Assembly (NCBI RefSeq): GCF_000372865.1
Contig: NZ_KB889965.1
Location: 1,199,902 to 1,263,901 of the forward strand
Reading direction: 5' to 3'
Origin: Methylosarcina fibrata AML-C10
Lineage (GTDB): Bacteria; Pseudomonadota; Gammaproteobacteria; Methylococcales; Methylomonadaceae
Length of the DNA stretch: 64,000 nt
Below the pieces are notes generated by a model. It was not told the DNA's origin and searched no databases. It was given only the letters and a program-made list of their open reading frames with translations. The stretch's first letter is position 1, and every line of letters begins with the position of its first letter. Position numbers and translations under genes: made by a program. Shown here piece after piece: positions 40,833 through 47,286 of the stretch.

Positions 40833-41138
40833 ATGTCACTCAAAACGAGAAGAAAACACTCACCGGCTTTCAAGGCCAAAGTGGCCATGGCGGCGCTGGC
40901 GGGTGATAAAACCCTGGCGCAGCTGGCTCAGGAATTCGAAGTTCACCCAAACCAGATTACCGACTGGAAGCGACAACTGACGGAGCGGGCGGCCGAGGTC
41001 TTTGGCAAATCCCCTGAAACGGCGTCGCCCGCTGTCGATCTGCAGGCGTTGCATGCCAAGATCGGCCAGTTGACGCTGGAGAATGATTTTTTAGAAGGCG
41101 CGCTCAGCAAGGCGGGATTGCTGAGCGCAAAGCGATGA
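40833..41138 (+). CDS. IS3-family transposase OrfA
   Basis: 101 aa. The helix-turn-helix FKAKVAMAALAGDKTLAQLAQ, then EVHPNQITDWKRQL and a leucine-zipper-like coiled coil, are typical of IS3-family OrfA, which binds the inverted repeats. The stop overlaps the orfB start. Confidence 0.9.
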   Translation: MSLKTRRKHSPAFKAKVAMAALAGDKTLAQLAQEFEVHPNQITDWKRQLTERAAEVFGKSPETASPAVDLQALHAKIGQLTLENDFLEGALSKAGLLSAKR

Positions 41139-41966
41139 TAGACCGTGACTCGAAACTGTCAATCAGCCGTCAGGCCGACTTGCTCAATATGAGCCGGGGT
41201 AGCGTCTATTATTTGCCCAAATCCGTCTCGGAGCGTGATTTGGACCTGATGCGGCGGCTGGATGAACTGCATTTGAAACACCCGTTCATGGGGGCGAGAA
41301 TGTTGCGCGATCAATTGCATGACCAAGGCATCGCGGTCGGTCGCAAGCATGTCAAAACCCTGATGCAGCGGATGGGTATGGCGGCGCTGTATTGCAAGCC
41401 CAACACCAGTAAGCAGCAACCTGGACATAAAATCTATCCTTACTTGTTGCGTGGCATGGCGATTCATCGTTCTAATCAGGTGTGGGCACTGGATACGACT
41501 TAATATTCGACTGGCCAAAGGCTTTGCTTACCTGACGGCCGTGGTGGACTGGGCCAGCCGCAAAGTATTGGCGGCCAAACTGGCGATTACCCTGGAAGCC
41601 TGCCATGCGGTGGATGTGCTTCAGGAAGCATTCAGGCGGTACGGCACACCCGAGATCGTCAACACGGACCAGGGGAGTCAATTGACTGCCCAGGTGTTTG
41701 TCGATACGGTGCTGGAAAACGGTTGCAAGCTGAGCATGGACGGCCGGGGAGCTTGGCGAGATAATGTCTTCGTCGAACGCGTGTGGCGCTCAGTGAAATA
41801 CGAGTGCGTTTATCTCCATGCTTACGAGTCGGTCGCTCAGGCAAGAACCTCGGCCATGAACTATGTGGAATGGTACAATCGAGCCAGGCCACATTCCAGC
41901 CTGGGTCGGAAAACGCCCTATCAAGCTTATACCGGCATGTTGCCACCGGTCAAAATGGCAGCGTAA
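41135..41966 (+). pseudogene. IS3-family transposase OrfB, frameshifted
   Basis: The DDE domain is split. The first frame ends at a TAA at 41501-41503, right after NQVWALDTT, which contains the first catalytic Asp. The sequence resumes one base later with RLAKGFAYLTAVVDW, then NTDQGSQ (second Asp) and RVWRSVKYE (Glu). An extra A in ctTAAtatt, compared with the expected ctTATatt, explains it. The product is likely inactive unless rescued by frameshifting or unless this is a sequencing error. Confidence 0.88.
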
Positions 41967-42027
41967 TCAACAGCAGGATTCCACCTTAATTTCGGAGATA
42001 TCTGTTCAAAGCTTTGGGGCCACCTCT

Positions 42028-42168
42028 GACTACGTGATAGGCTTCTATAACAGCCAACGATTACATTCCACATTGTACTATCGACCTCCAACGTCTACGA
42101 ACGTGAAATGGCCGCAAAACAACTTATCGCAGCGTCCGAAAAAACTTGACCACTACAATAGTGGCTAG
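42028..42168 (+). pseudogene. Remnant of a second IS3-type transposase
   Basis: A 46-residue tail reading DYVIGFYNSQRLHSTLYY is the C-terminal end of an IS3-family OrfB from a different element. No upstream part is present and it abuts the first IS. An inverted repeat, ccacta and tagtgg at 42150-42164, may mark its end. Confidence 0.7.
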
Positions 42169-42275
42169 ATTTTATAATTCTCAGCCTGAGAGAATGTACA
42201 TCAGAAACCAGTAGTTTTCCCATGGATTACTACCGCTTTCTATTTCTAATGGTGACTTATTGGTAACTCAGAAAT

Positions 42276-42361
42276 AAAAAAGGCCTAGCCATTTCCAGCT
42301 AAGCCTTTGATTTATTTGGCTCCCCCGGACGGGCTCGAACCGCCGACCCGGTGATTAACAG
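42276..42361. repeat. attL of the tRNA-Asn element
   Basis: Left copy of the direct repeat. It contains the terminator-like hairpin (three differences from the right copy) and the tRNA-Asn 3' half up to the anticodon loop, followed by unrelated sequence; so it is a truncated tRNA gene displaced by the insertion. Confidence 0.92.
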
Positions 42362-42495
42362 GGGGCAATTACAAAATAACTTATTAATAAAATCAAAGCC
42401 TTGCAATTGCCTGCACAATTAAGCAAAGCTACAGAAAACCTTGATTTAACTGAGTGTAAACAATATAACGGCTACGATTTGGCTACGGTGGATTT

Positions 42496-42702
42496 ATGCA
42501 AGTGGAAATAGACGATAAGACAATACAAAGATTAAAACAATTATTTCCGGGCCGCTTGGCATCCGTCATGAATACTACGGATGTAAGTTTCTTTACTGAT
42601 TTTATGGCAGGCCTCGGCATCGATACTGTTAATGCAGTGTTGGAAAAAAACCCAGATTTAACTTTTGGCGATTTAATAACGCGCTATAGTTCACGGCATT
42701 GA
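42496..42702 (+). CDS. Small hypothetical protein of the element
   Basis: 68 aa, acidic at the ends, with no recognised family. It reads toward rep, lies 134 bp inside the left att and is separated from rep by 0.9 kb. The upstream sequence gattTATG offers no strong Shine-Dalgarno (aacggctacg lies upstream). It could be a small element function or a chance frame. Confidence 0.4.
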   Translation: MQVEIDDKTIQRLKQLFPGRLASVMNTTDVSFFTDFMAGLGIDTVNAVLEKNPDLTFGDLITRYSSRH

Positions 42703-42873
42703 ATTAATCATTGCTAGCAACGTGCAGTGATGATATCAAAACGTTAAAAATAGGGAAAATACATCATAAGACAAACCCTATGCCAATCATAAGTTATTGA
42801 AAATACATAATATTAATAAAAGAATAAATATATATATTCCACATCAAAAAACATGCCAAATCATTGATATTGT

Positions 42874-42910
42874 GCCAGGTAAACCATACTTTTATTGTGT
42901 TTTACCTGGC
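42874..42910. repeat. Inverted repeat IR1
   Basis: gccaggtaaa (42874-42883) and tttacctggc (42901-42910), perfect 10-bp arms with a 17-base loop. Confidence 0.8.
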
Positions 42911-42962
42911 GGGCATCTTGCCGGTACTACAAAATAATTTCGTAGCCATAAACTGCTTTTTA

Positions 42963-43082
42963 GCCGGGCGAACGGTAAGGCGCCGATGCTATCAGCCTGT
43001 TAGAACTATCCAGCGGATAAGGCGTTTTCGGTGGCGTTACTTTAAATCGTGACAAAGGCGAGGCCCTTACCGTTCGCCCGGC
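42963..43082. repeat. Inverted repeat IR2, 18-bp perfect arms
   Basis: gccgggcgaacggtaagg (42963-42980) and its exact reverse complement at 43065-43082, 84 bases apart, with smaller hairpins (tatcc/ggata) in between. The right arm is followed by a T-rich run. Confidence 0.85.
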
Positions 43083-43127
43083 TTTTTGCTTTTTTCGTTA
43101 CTGTAACGTTATTTCAGGTTAAGGCGT

Positions 43128-43239
43128 ACTTATCCATAACCCGTAGTTATCCACAATCCGCCGGCGCGGGGCAGCGAAGCGGCAGCCCCAGAGCGCCGAG
43201 CGGGTTCGTGGATAACTTGCTTTCGGGTTGTGGGTAAGT
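43128..43239. repeat. Nested palindrome IR3, candidate origin
   Basis: Four nested arm pairs: acttatccataacccg (43128-43143) with cgggttgtgggtaagt (43224-43239), 14/16 paired; gttatccac (43146-43154) with gtggataac (43208-43216); cggcgc (43162-43167) with gcgccg (43193-43198); ggggc (43168-43172) with gcccc (43185-43189). The whole can fold into one long hairpin. Confidence 0.85.
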
Positions 43240-43603
43240 TCGCCGCTAGGAGTCTTGATCTTTTTCAATATTTCTTTATACTTTGCTTGCTTTTTATTTT
43301 TAACTTTCGATCATTGTTTAAATATGTAACATGACCCTTAGCGGGGATTGGCTTATGAAAAGCCTTTGTAGTCGGGCGTAAAGTTCGTTCATGGATGCGT
43401 TACCTTCCGGATGAAGGTGCCGACGTTGCGTTTAAATGATAATTTCCGCGAATACCGCTCTTTAATTTGGTTTGTTTGCTAAAGGGGATTGCCGTTTATA
43501 GGCCTTGTCCGTATAACAACAACCTAATTTTATTCCGGCGAATTGATCGGCTAACTTATAGGTATGCCGATATGTTTTACTTCGTAATTCATCAAGTGGC
43601 TTG

Positions 43604-43620
43604 CCTGCAATCTTTGCAGG
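43604..43620 (+). promoter_or_regulatory. Hairpin covering the rep ribosome binding site
   Basis: cctgcaa (43604-43610), loop tct, ttgcagg (43614-43620): a perfect 7-bp stem whose right arm contains the AGG of the rep Shine-Dalgarno, six bases before the ATG. It could hide the site until opened or bound. Confidence 0.65.
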
Positions 43621-43626
43621 TGGCCC

Positions 43627-44703
43627 ATGTCAGATAGAACAATTCGTTATTCTCGAAACGAGCAAACGAGCCGACAAAGCACGGCCTCGCCAGAGCCGGG
43701 CTTTGTCGGGAGTGTCGTCGATTCGCAGGCGGCGCAAGATCAAGCTTCTATTGTCCGCGCTCATGACTCAGTCATCCCCCCGGATAGTAATACGGGGGGA
43801 AAGTCTCCAGTTAACGCTAAGCTGGCCTTTATCGATTGGTTGGCTTTTACGTTTATCCCTCCATCTGAATTTGATCCTTTACCTTGGATCAAAGAAATTC
43901 TTGTTCAAGTCTTTAATTTTCCTGAACGTTTATATTTAGAATCCGGTCAACGGGGTTGGAACGGCTATAAGCATCGCGTCGATTTAGACCAATACGGATT
44001 ATTGGCCTTCGGGGGTGAAAGCCAACGTGGCTCTTACCATATCGAGCTGAACGCTCACGGTTGCGCATTGGTTCAAGATTGGCACAAGGTGAAGCACTGG
44101 GGTGAAACCTTCGGCGTCAAGATTACCCGTTCCGATTTGGCTCACGATGACTATGAAGGTCAAACCGTTTCTATTCAAAAAGCCATTGAATGGTATGAAC
44201 AAGACGGATTTACCAATTCCGGCAGGCCGCCGAAGCGGCATCTTCATCATGATTTTGAATCCGGGGACGGTAAAACTTTTTACGTTGGCGCTCGCGAAAA
44301 CGGCAAGCTTTGCCGAGTCTACGAAAAAGGCCGGGAACAAGGCGACAAGTCTAGCCCCTGGGTTCGCGTTGAAGTCGAACTTCGGAACAAGTCCCGCGAA
44401 ATTCCTTGGGATGTAGTCGTCAATCCGGGCCATTACTTGGCCGGTGCTTACCCATGCCTCGCTTTCCTATCAGCCATCCAGCAAAGAATCAAAACCATAC
44501 AGAAATCCGTCAATATTAACTATGCTCGCTTGGTGTCCTGGCTGAAACAAGCCGCCGGTAAAGCGGTTTCTCTCATGTTGGAAGTCAACGGGGGTGATGC
44601 CGAAGCGGTGGTAGCTCAGATACTACGTCCTGGCCGTCCTAAACGATTTCAACACTTTGAAGACTTTGATATTCACGTTCTTATCGACGGGGTTCCGGTA
44701 TGA
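43627..44703 (+). CDS. Replication initiation protein (Rep_trans type)
   Basis: 358 aa. FIDWLAFTFIPP begins the domain and TFYVGARENGKLCRVYEKGREQGD with WVRVEVELRNKSREIPWDV and YLAGAYP is the signature of the Rep_trans (pfam02486) initiators used by some filamentous phages (RstA type) and rolling-circle plasmids. Such proteins nick the double-strand origin with a tyrosine. Its stop overlaps the next start (ATGA). A large hairpin covers its ribosome binding site. Confidence 0.88.
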   Translation: MSDRTIRYSRNEQTSRQSTASPEPGFVGSVVDSQAAQDQASIVRAHDSVIPPDSNTGGKSPVNAKLAFIDWLAFTFIPPSEFDPLPWIKEILVQVFNFPERLYLESGQRGWNGYKHRVDLDQYGLLAFGGESQRGSYHIELNAHGCALVQDWHKVKHWGETFGVKITRSDLAHDDYEGQTVSIQKAIEWYEQDGFTNSGRPPKRHLHHDFESGDGKTFYVGARENGKLCRVYEKGREQGDKSSPWVRVEVELRNKSREIPWDVVVNPGHYLAGAYPCLAFLSAIQQRIKTIQKSVNINYARLVSWLKQAAGKAVSLMLEVNGGDAEAVVAQILRPGRPKRFQHFEDFDIHVLIDGVPV

Positions 44704-44852
44704 AAACAAAGCCCTTTCGCAATCAATGCCCTGTCTGCCGTCAATGGGTAACGAACCCGCTGAATTACATCAATAGCTTTCGCCTTCAACCCAACGGCGA
44801 ATATCGCATTATCGAGCTCTGCCGCGCCTGTCGGGACGGGGGTAAAGCATGA
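44700..44852 (+). CDS. 50-aa zinc-ribbon protein
   Basis: Two CxxC pairs: QCPVCRQW (residues 10-13) and LCRACRDGG (41-44), a probable zinc site. Start overlaps the rep stop and its stop overlaps the next start, both as ATGA, which supports translation despite the small size. Function unknown; a DNA-binding or single-strand-binding accessory of Rep is possible. Confidence 0.7.
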   Translation: MKTKPFRNQCPVCRQWVTNPLNYINSFRLQPNGEYRIIELCRACRDGGKA

Positions 44853-45181
44853 AAACCCTTACTATCGAGCAAGCGGCTGAATTGCTTTGCATGCACGTCG
44901 TGACGGTCCGCAATAAAGCCCGAACCGGCGAACTTCCGGCGGCCAAAATTGGCAAGCGGTGGCTGTTCCTGGAAATTGATCTCATTAATTGGCTACGGTT
45001 ACAATACCCGGTGCAGGCATTGCAGGGTGACGAACCGAAAAAGGAAATTAAATTATGTCACTCTACAAACGTAAAGATAGCTCTGTCTGGTGGGTCAAGC
45101 TCACAGTCAACGGAAGACGCATACAGAAAAGCACTGGGACTGATGACCGCAAAGCCGCGCAAGAATACCATGATCGTTTAA
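44849..45181 (+). CDS. HTH_17 (excisionase-type) protein
   Basis: 110 aa. The first 55 residues (TIEQAAELLCMHVVTVRNKARTGELPAAKIGKRWLF) are a MerR-like HTH_17 domain, common in excisionases and phage regulators. The last 42 codons overlap the integrase gene by 127 bp in another frame, which is unusual; the real domain ends before this, so the tail may be of little use. Likely recombination directionality factor or repressor. Confidence 0.75.
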   Translation: MKTLTIEQAAELLCMHVVTVRNKARTGELPAAKIGKRWLFLEIDLINWLRLQYPVQALQGDEPKKEIKLCHSTNVKIALSGGSSSQSTEDAYRKALGLMTAKPRKNTMIV

Positions 45182-46116
45182 AGGTTGAGCTCTGGGAACA
45201 AACCCGGCTCGGCGTTAAAGAGCGTTATACCTGGCATCAAGCCGTTTTACGCTGGCTGGATGAAACCAAGCATAAGGCTTCACGCGATCATGATTTATCT
45301 AATTTGCGTTGGCTCGATCCGCACCTAAGCGGTTTAATGTTGGACGAAATCAATCGGGATTGTCTGGACAGGGTCACCCATGCCAAGCTTGCAACCGGCG
45401 TTGCTAACAGTAGCGTCAATCGCATGCTCGCGGTGGTGCGTTCGATCCTGCGTAAGGCAGCAATGGAATGGGAATGGCTGGACAGAGCGCCTAAAGTTCG
45501 CTTGTTGCCTGAATCCAGCCGGCGCATTCGATGGATAACAAGAGATGAAGCCGATAGATTGATTCAAGAATTACCCGATCATCTAAAGGCAATGGTGCGG
45601 TTCACGTTGGAAACCGGGCTACGTCAAGCCAATGTAACGGGCCTGCAATGGTCACAGATTGACTTGGTGCGGCGTTGCGCCTGGATACATCCAGATCAAG
45701 CTAAAGCACGGCGGGCTATCTCGGTTCCGCTGTCTAAAGCCGCGGTGGTAATTCTTCGGGAACAGATCGGCAAGAATCCGGTTTACGTATTCACCTATCA
45801 AGGCGAACCCGTAACTCAAGTGAATACCAAGGCCTGGCGCTCTGCATTGAAGCGGGCCGGGATTGATAACTTCCGTTGGCATGATCTGCGCCATACCTGG
45901 GCAAGCTGGCACGTTCAAGCGGGGACGCCTTTGCATGTGCTTCAGGAATTGGGTTCATGGGAATCGGTCGAAATGGTTCGGCGTTATGCGCATTTTTCCA
46001 GTAAACATCTGGAAAGCTACGTTGACCAATTTTCAGGACTCCGGGCGGTTCCGGACGATTTGAACGGCTACGATTTGGCTACAGGCAACAAAAAAGGCCT
46101 AGCCATTTCTGGCTAA
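45055..46116 (+). CDS. Tyrosine recombinase (phage-type integrase)
   Basis: 353 aa. AAGGA lies nine bases before the ATG. Catalytic set: R in ETGLRQANV, HDLRH (HxxR with the following His), W/H position in LGSWESVEMV and the Tyr of RRYAHFSSKH. The last codons (KKGLAISG and stop) lie inside the right direct repeat and within the tRNA-Asn terminator hairpin. It is the probable integrase of this element, targeting the anticodon-loop half of tRNA-Asn. It is unrelated to the P4-type integrase at 34.8 kb. Confidence 0.93.
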   Translation: MSLYKRKDSSVWWVKLTVNGRRIQKSTGTDDRKAAQEYHDRLKVELWEQTRLGVKERYTWHQAVLRWLDETKHKASRDHDLSNLRWLDPHLSGLMLDEINRDCLDRVTHAKLATGVANSSVNRMLAVVRSILRKAAMEWEWLDRAPKVRLLPESSRRIRWITRDEADRLIQELPDHLKAMVRFTLETGLRQANVTGLQWSQIDLVRRCAWIHPDQAKARRAISVPLSKAAVVILREQIGKNPVYVFTYQGEPVTQVNTKAWRSALKRAGIDNFRWHDLRHTWASWHVQAGTPLHVLQELGSWESVEMVRRYAHFSSKHLESYVDQFSGLRAVPDDLNGYDLATGNKKGLAISG

Positions 46117-46119
46117 GCC
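46090..46119 (-). terminator. tRNA-Asn terminator
   Basis: ggcctagcca (46096-46105) and tggctaagcc (46110-46119), 4-base loop, followed on the minus strand by six T. The int stop codon lies inside its stem. Confidence 0.85.
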
Positions 46120-46175
46120 CTTGATTTATTTGGCTCCCCCGGACGGGCTCGAACCGCCGACCCGGTGATTAACAG
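46090..46175. repeat. attR of the tRNA-Asn element
   Basis: Right copy of the 86-bp direct repeat. It joins the intact tRNA-Asn 5' half, so the functional tRNA has its 3' half and terminator from the element copy. Three differences from attL at positions within the terminator. Confidence 0.92.
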
Positions 46176-46206
46176 TCACCTGCTCTACCGACTGAGCTAC
46201 AGGGGA
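46131..46206 (-). tRNA. tRNA-Asn (GTT)
   Basis: 76 nt with encoded CCA. Acceptor stem tccccTG pairs with cgggggA. The anticodon loop is ctGTTaa. Its 3' half forms the att repeat. Confidence 0.96.
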
Positions 46207-46233
46207 ATAGTATGTCGATAACTTGTTGTTTAA

Positions 46234-46310
46234 TGGCGCGCCCGGAGAGATTCGAACTCCCGACCGCTCGGTTCGTAGCCGAGTACTCTATCCAGCTGAG
46301 CTACGGGCGC
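46234..46310 (-). tRNA. tRNA-Arg (ACG)
   Basis: 77 nt with CCA. The anticodon loop ctACGaa is the A34 (inosine) type. Between tRNA-Ser and tRNA-Asn. Confidence 0.96.
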
Positions 46311-46325
46311 CTGATTGAGCCGCTC

Positions 46326-46354
46326 ATTTTCCATTTATTTTATGTTATTGTCAA
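46326..46354 (-). promoter_or_regulatory. Promoter before tRNA-Arg
   Basis: On the minus strand TTGACA (46354-46349) and GAAAAT (46331-46326) with a 17-bp spacer, ending 16 bp before the tRNA. Confidence 0.6.
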
Positions 46355-46396
46355 TCTTTTTTTAAAACTAAATAAAATTTAATGAGCTGTGCATTT

Positions 46397-46488
46397 TGGC
46401 GGAGAGAGAGGGATTCGAACCCTCGATGGGAGATAAAGCCCATACTCCCTTAGCAGGGGAGCGCCTTCAGCCTCTCGGCCATCCCTCC
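46397..46488 (-). tRNA. tRNA-Ser (GCT)
   Basis: 92 nt type II tRNA with a long variable arm. The 5' end is GGAGGGATGGCCGAGAGG, the anticodon loop ctGCTaa and the CCA is encoded. It follows csrA, the conserved csrA-tRNA-Ser-tRNA-Arg order of gammaproteobacteria. Confidence 0.96.
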
Positions 46489-46498
46489 TAAAACTTGA

Positions 46499-46699
46499 TT
46501 ACTCTTCGGAACCTTCAGAGCCGGTGGATTCGGCCTGTTCTTTCTTAATCCTTTCGTAGATTTCTTCCCTATGAACCGATACTTCTTTTGGAGCGTTAAC
46601 GCCGATTCTAACCTGATTTCCTTTTACTCCAAGAACAGTGACAGTCACCTCATCACCGATCATTAAAGTCTCACCTACTCGACGAGTCAAGATAAGCAT
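46499..46699 (-). CDS. csrA: Carbon storage regulator CsrA
   Basis: 66 aa. [18 protein letters not shown] and [18 protein letters not shown] are the CsrA/RsmA signature; R44 of VHREEIY is the RNA-contacting position. It binds GGA motifs in mRNA leaders and controls carbon flow, motility and biofilm. The C-terminal tail is acidic. AGGGAGAG precedes the ATG. The three tRNAs follow directly. Confidence 0.97.
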   Translation of the reverse strand: MLILTRRVGETLMIGDEVTVTVLGVKGNQVRIGVNAPKEVSVHREEIYERIKKEQAESTGSEGSEE

Positions 46700-47033
46700 A
46701 GCTTCTCTCCCTAATTAATTAAATTCTCACTGTTCTTAGACAGCTTCCAGTCATAAAAAGGGATTATATCAGCTTTTTTTTTCAAATAAAACTTAAACCC
46801 CCTGTCTTCTTAACCTCTCAGGGATTGGCGATCCATCTCATACAAGGAGAAAGCGATCGCACAGCCAAATGAATCAAATTTAATAAAGGAAATGCTTTCC
46901 CAGAGCGTCTATGCAATTCAGATGCGGCCTTCTTCAAGCCATACGCTCTACTATAAAGAGGATATAACCAGAATAATCTGACCGAACCACCGCAAAATAA
47001 TTCATGATGTTCATTGATCAGACAGCGTCAAAA
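46700..47033. other. csrA upstream gap
   Basis: 334 bp between csrA and the tRNA-Phe pair. A TATAAT on the minus strand at 46768-46763 is a possible csrA -10, with a purine-rich AGGGAGAG ribosome binding site near the start. No ORF is supported. Confidence 0.45.
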
Positions 47034-47109
47034 TGGTGCCCAGGGACAGAATCGAACTGTCGACACAAGGATTTTCAGTCCTTTGCTCTACCGACTGAGC
47101 TACCTGGGC
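47034..47109 (-). tRNA. tRNA-Phe (GAA), copy 2
   Basis: 76 nt with CCA; anticodon loop ctGAAaa; acceptor GCCCAGG/CCTGGGC. Identical to the upstream copy, 43 bp away. Confidence 0.96.
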
Positions 47110-47152
47110 AAACGCAGTATTTGATAAGACACTGTAGAGATGTATGCGGCAA

Positions 47153-47228
47153 TGGTGCCCAGGGACAGAATCGAACTGTCGACACAAGGATTTTCAGTCC
47201 TTTGCTCTACCGACTGAGCTACCTGGGC
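47153..47228 (-). tRNA. tRNA-Phe (GAA), copy 1
   Basis: 76 nt, identical to copy 2. The promoter is just upstream, so the pair is probably one transcript. Confidence 0.96.
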
Positions 47229-47248
47229 AAGCCTGCAAAAAGACGTGT

Positions 47249-47277
47249 ATTAAACTCGATTACCAAACGGCAGTCAA
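47249..47277 (-). promoter_or_regulatory. Promoter of the tRNA-Phe pair
   Basis: TTGACT (47277-47272) and TTTAAT (47254-47249) on the minus strand, 17-bp spacer, 20 bp from the first tRNA-Phe. Confidence 0.8.
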
Positions 47278-47286
47278 CAAAAAAAT

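Larger units (their letters stand above)
40773..41993 (+). mobile_element. IS3-family insertion sequence (frameshifted)
   Basis: Ends with imperfect inverted repeats: ttaagtggaagacctgct near 40776 and agcaggattccaccttaa at 41973-41990. It carries orfA (40833-41138) and orfB, which overlap by ATGA, but orfB is frameshifted. Target duplications are not clear. Confidence 0.75.
34581..42275. mobile_element. Integrated island at tRNA-Leu (P4-satellite-like)
   Basis: Everything between tRNA-Leu and the left end of the tRNA-Asn element is accessory: a P4-type integrase just after the tRNA, an AlpA-type regulator, a compact replication set (primase-like Toprim protein, ATPase, Zn-finger protein, SSB), a DUF5681-like protein and IS3 insertions. 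The layout resembles P4-like satellites or integrated plasmids; no capsid genes are seen. I found no second copy of the tRNA-Leu 3' end, so the right border is an estimate and may have been lost. Confidence 0.7.
42703..43603. other. Structured leader of the element
   Basis: About 900 bp with no convincing gene. It holds three large inverted-repeat structures at 42874-42910, 42963-43082 and 43128-43239, listed separately. The layout recalls the intergenic origin/packaging regions of single-stranded DNA phages and the double-strand origin regions of rolling-circle plasmids. Confidence 0.6.
42276..46175. mobile_element. 3.8-kb integrative element in tRNA-Asn
   Basis: Bounded by 86-bp direct repeats (83/86 identical) at 42276-42361 and 46090-46175, made of the tRNA-Asn 3' half through the anticodon loop plus its terminator. 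It encodes rep, a zinc-ribbon protein, an HTH protein and a tyrosine recombinase, all rightward, behind a 0.9-kb structured leader. No coat or conjugation genes. It looks like a minimal rolling-circle element that integrates and may use a helper. Confidence 0.9.

Noticed and set aside
42963..43082. Integron attC-like interpretation of the inverted repeat
   Set aside because: It lacks matching core sites (RYYYAAC/GTTRRRY) at both ends, and there is no integron integrase; a leader structure is more likely.
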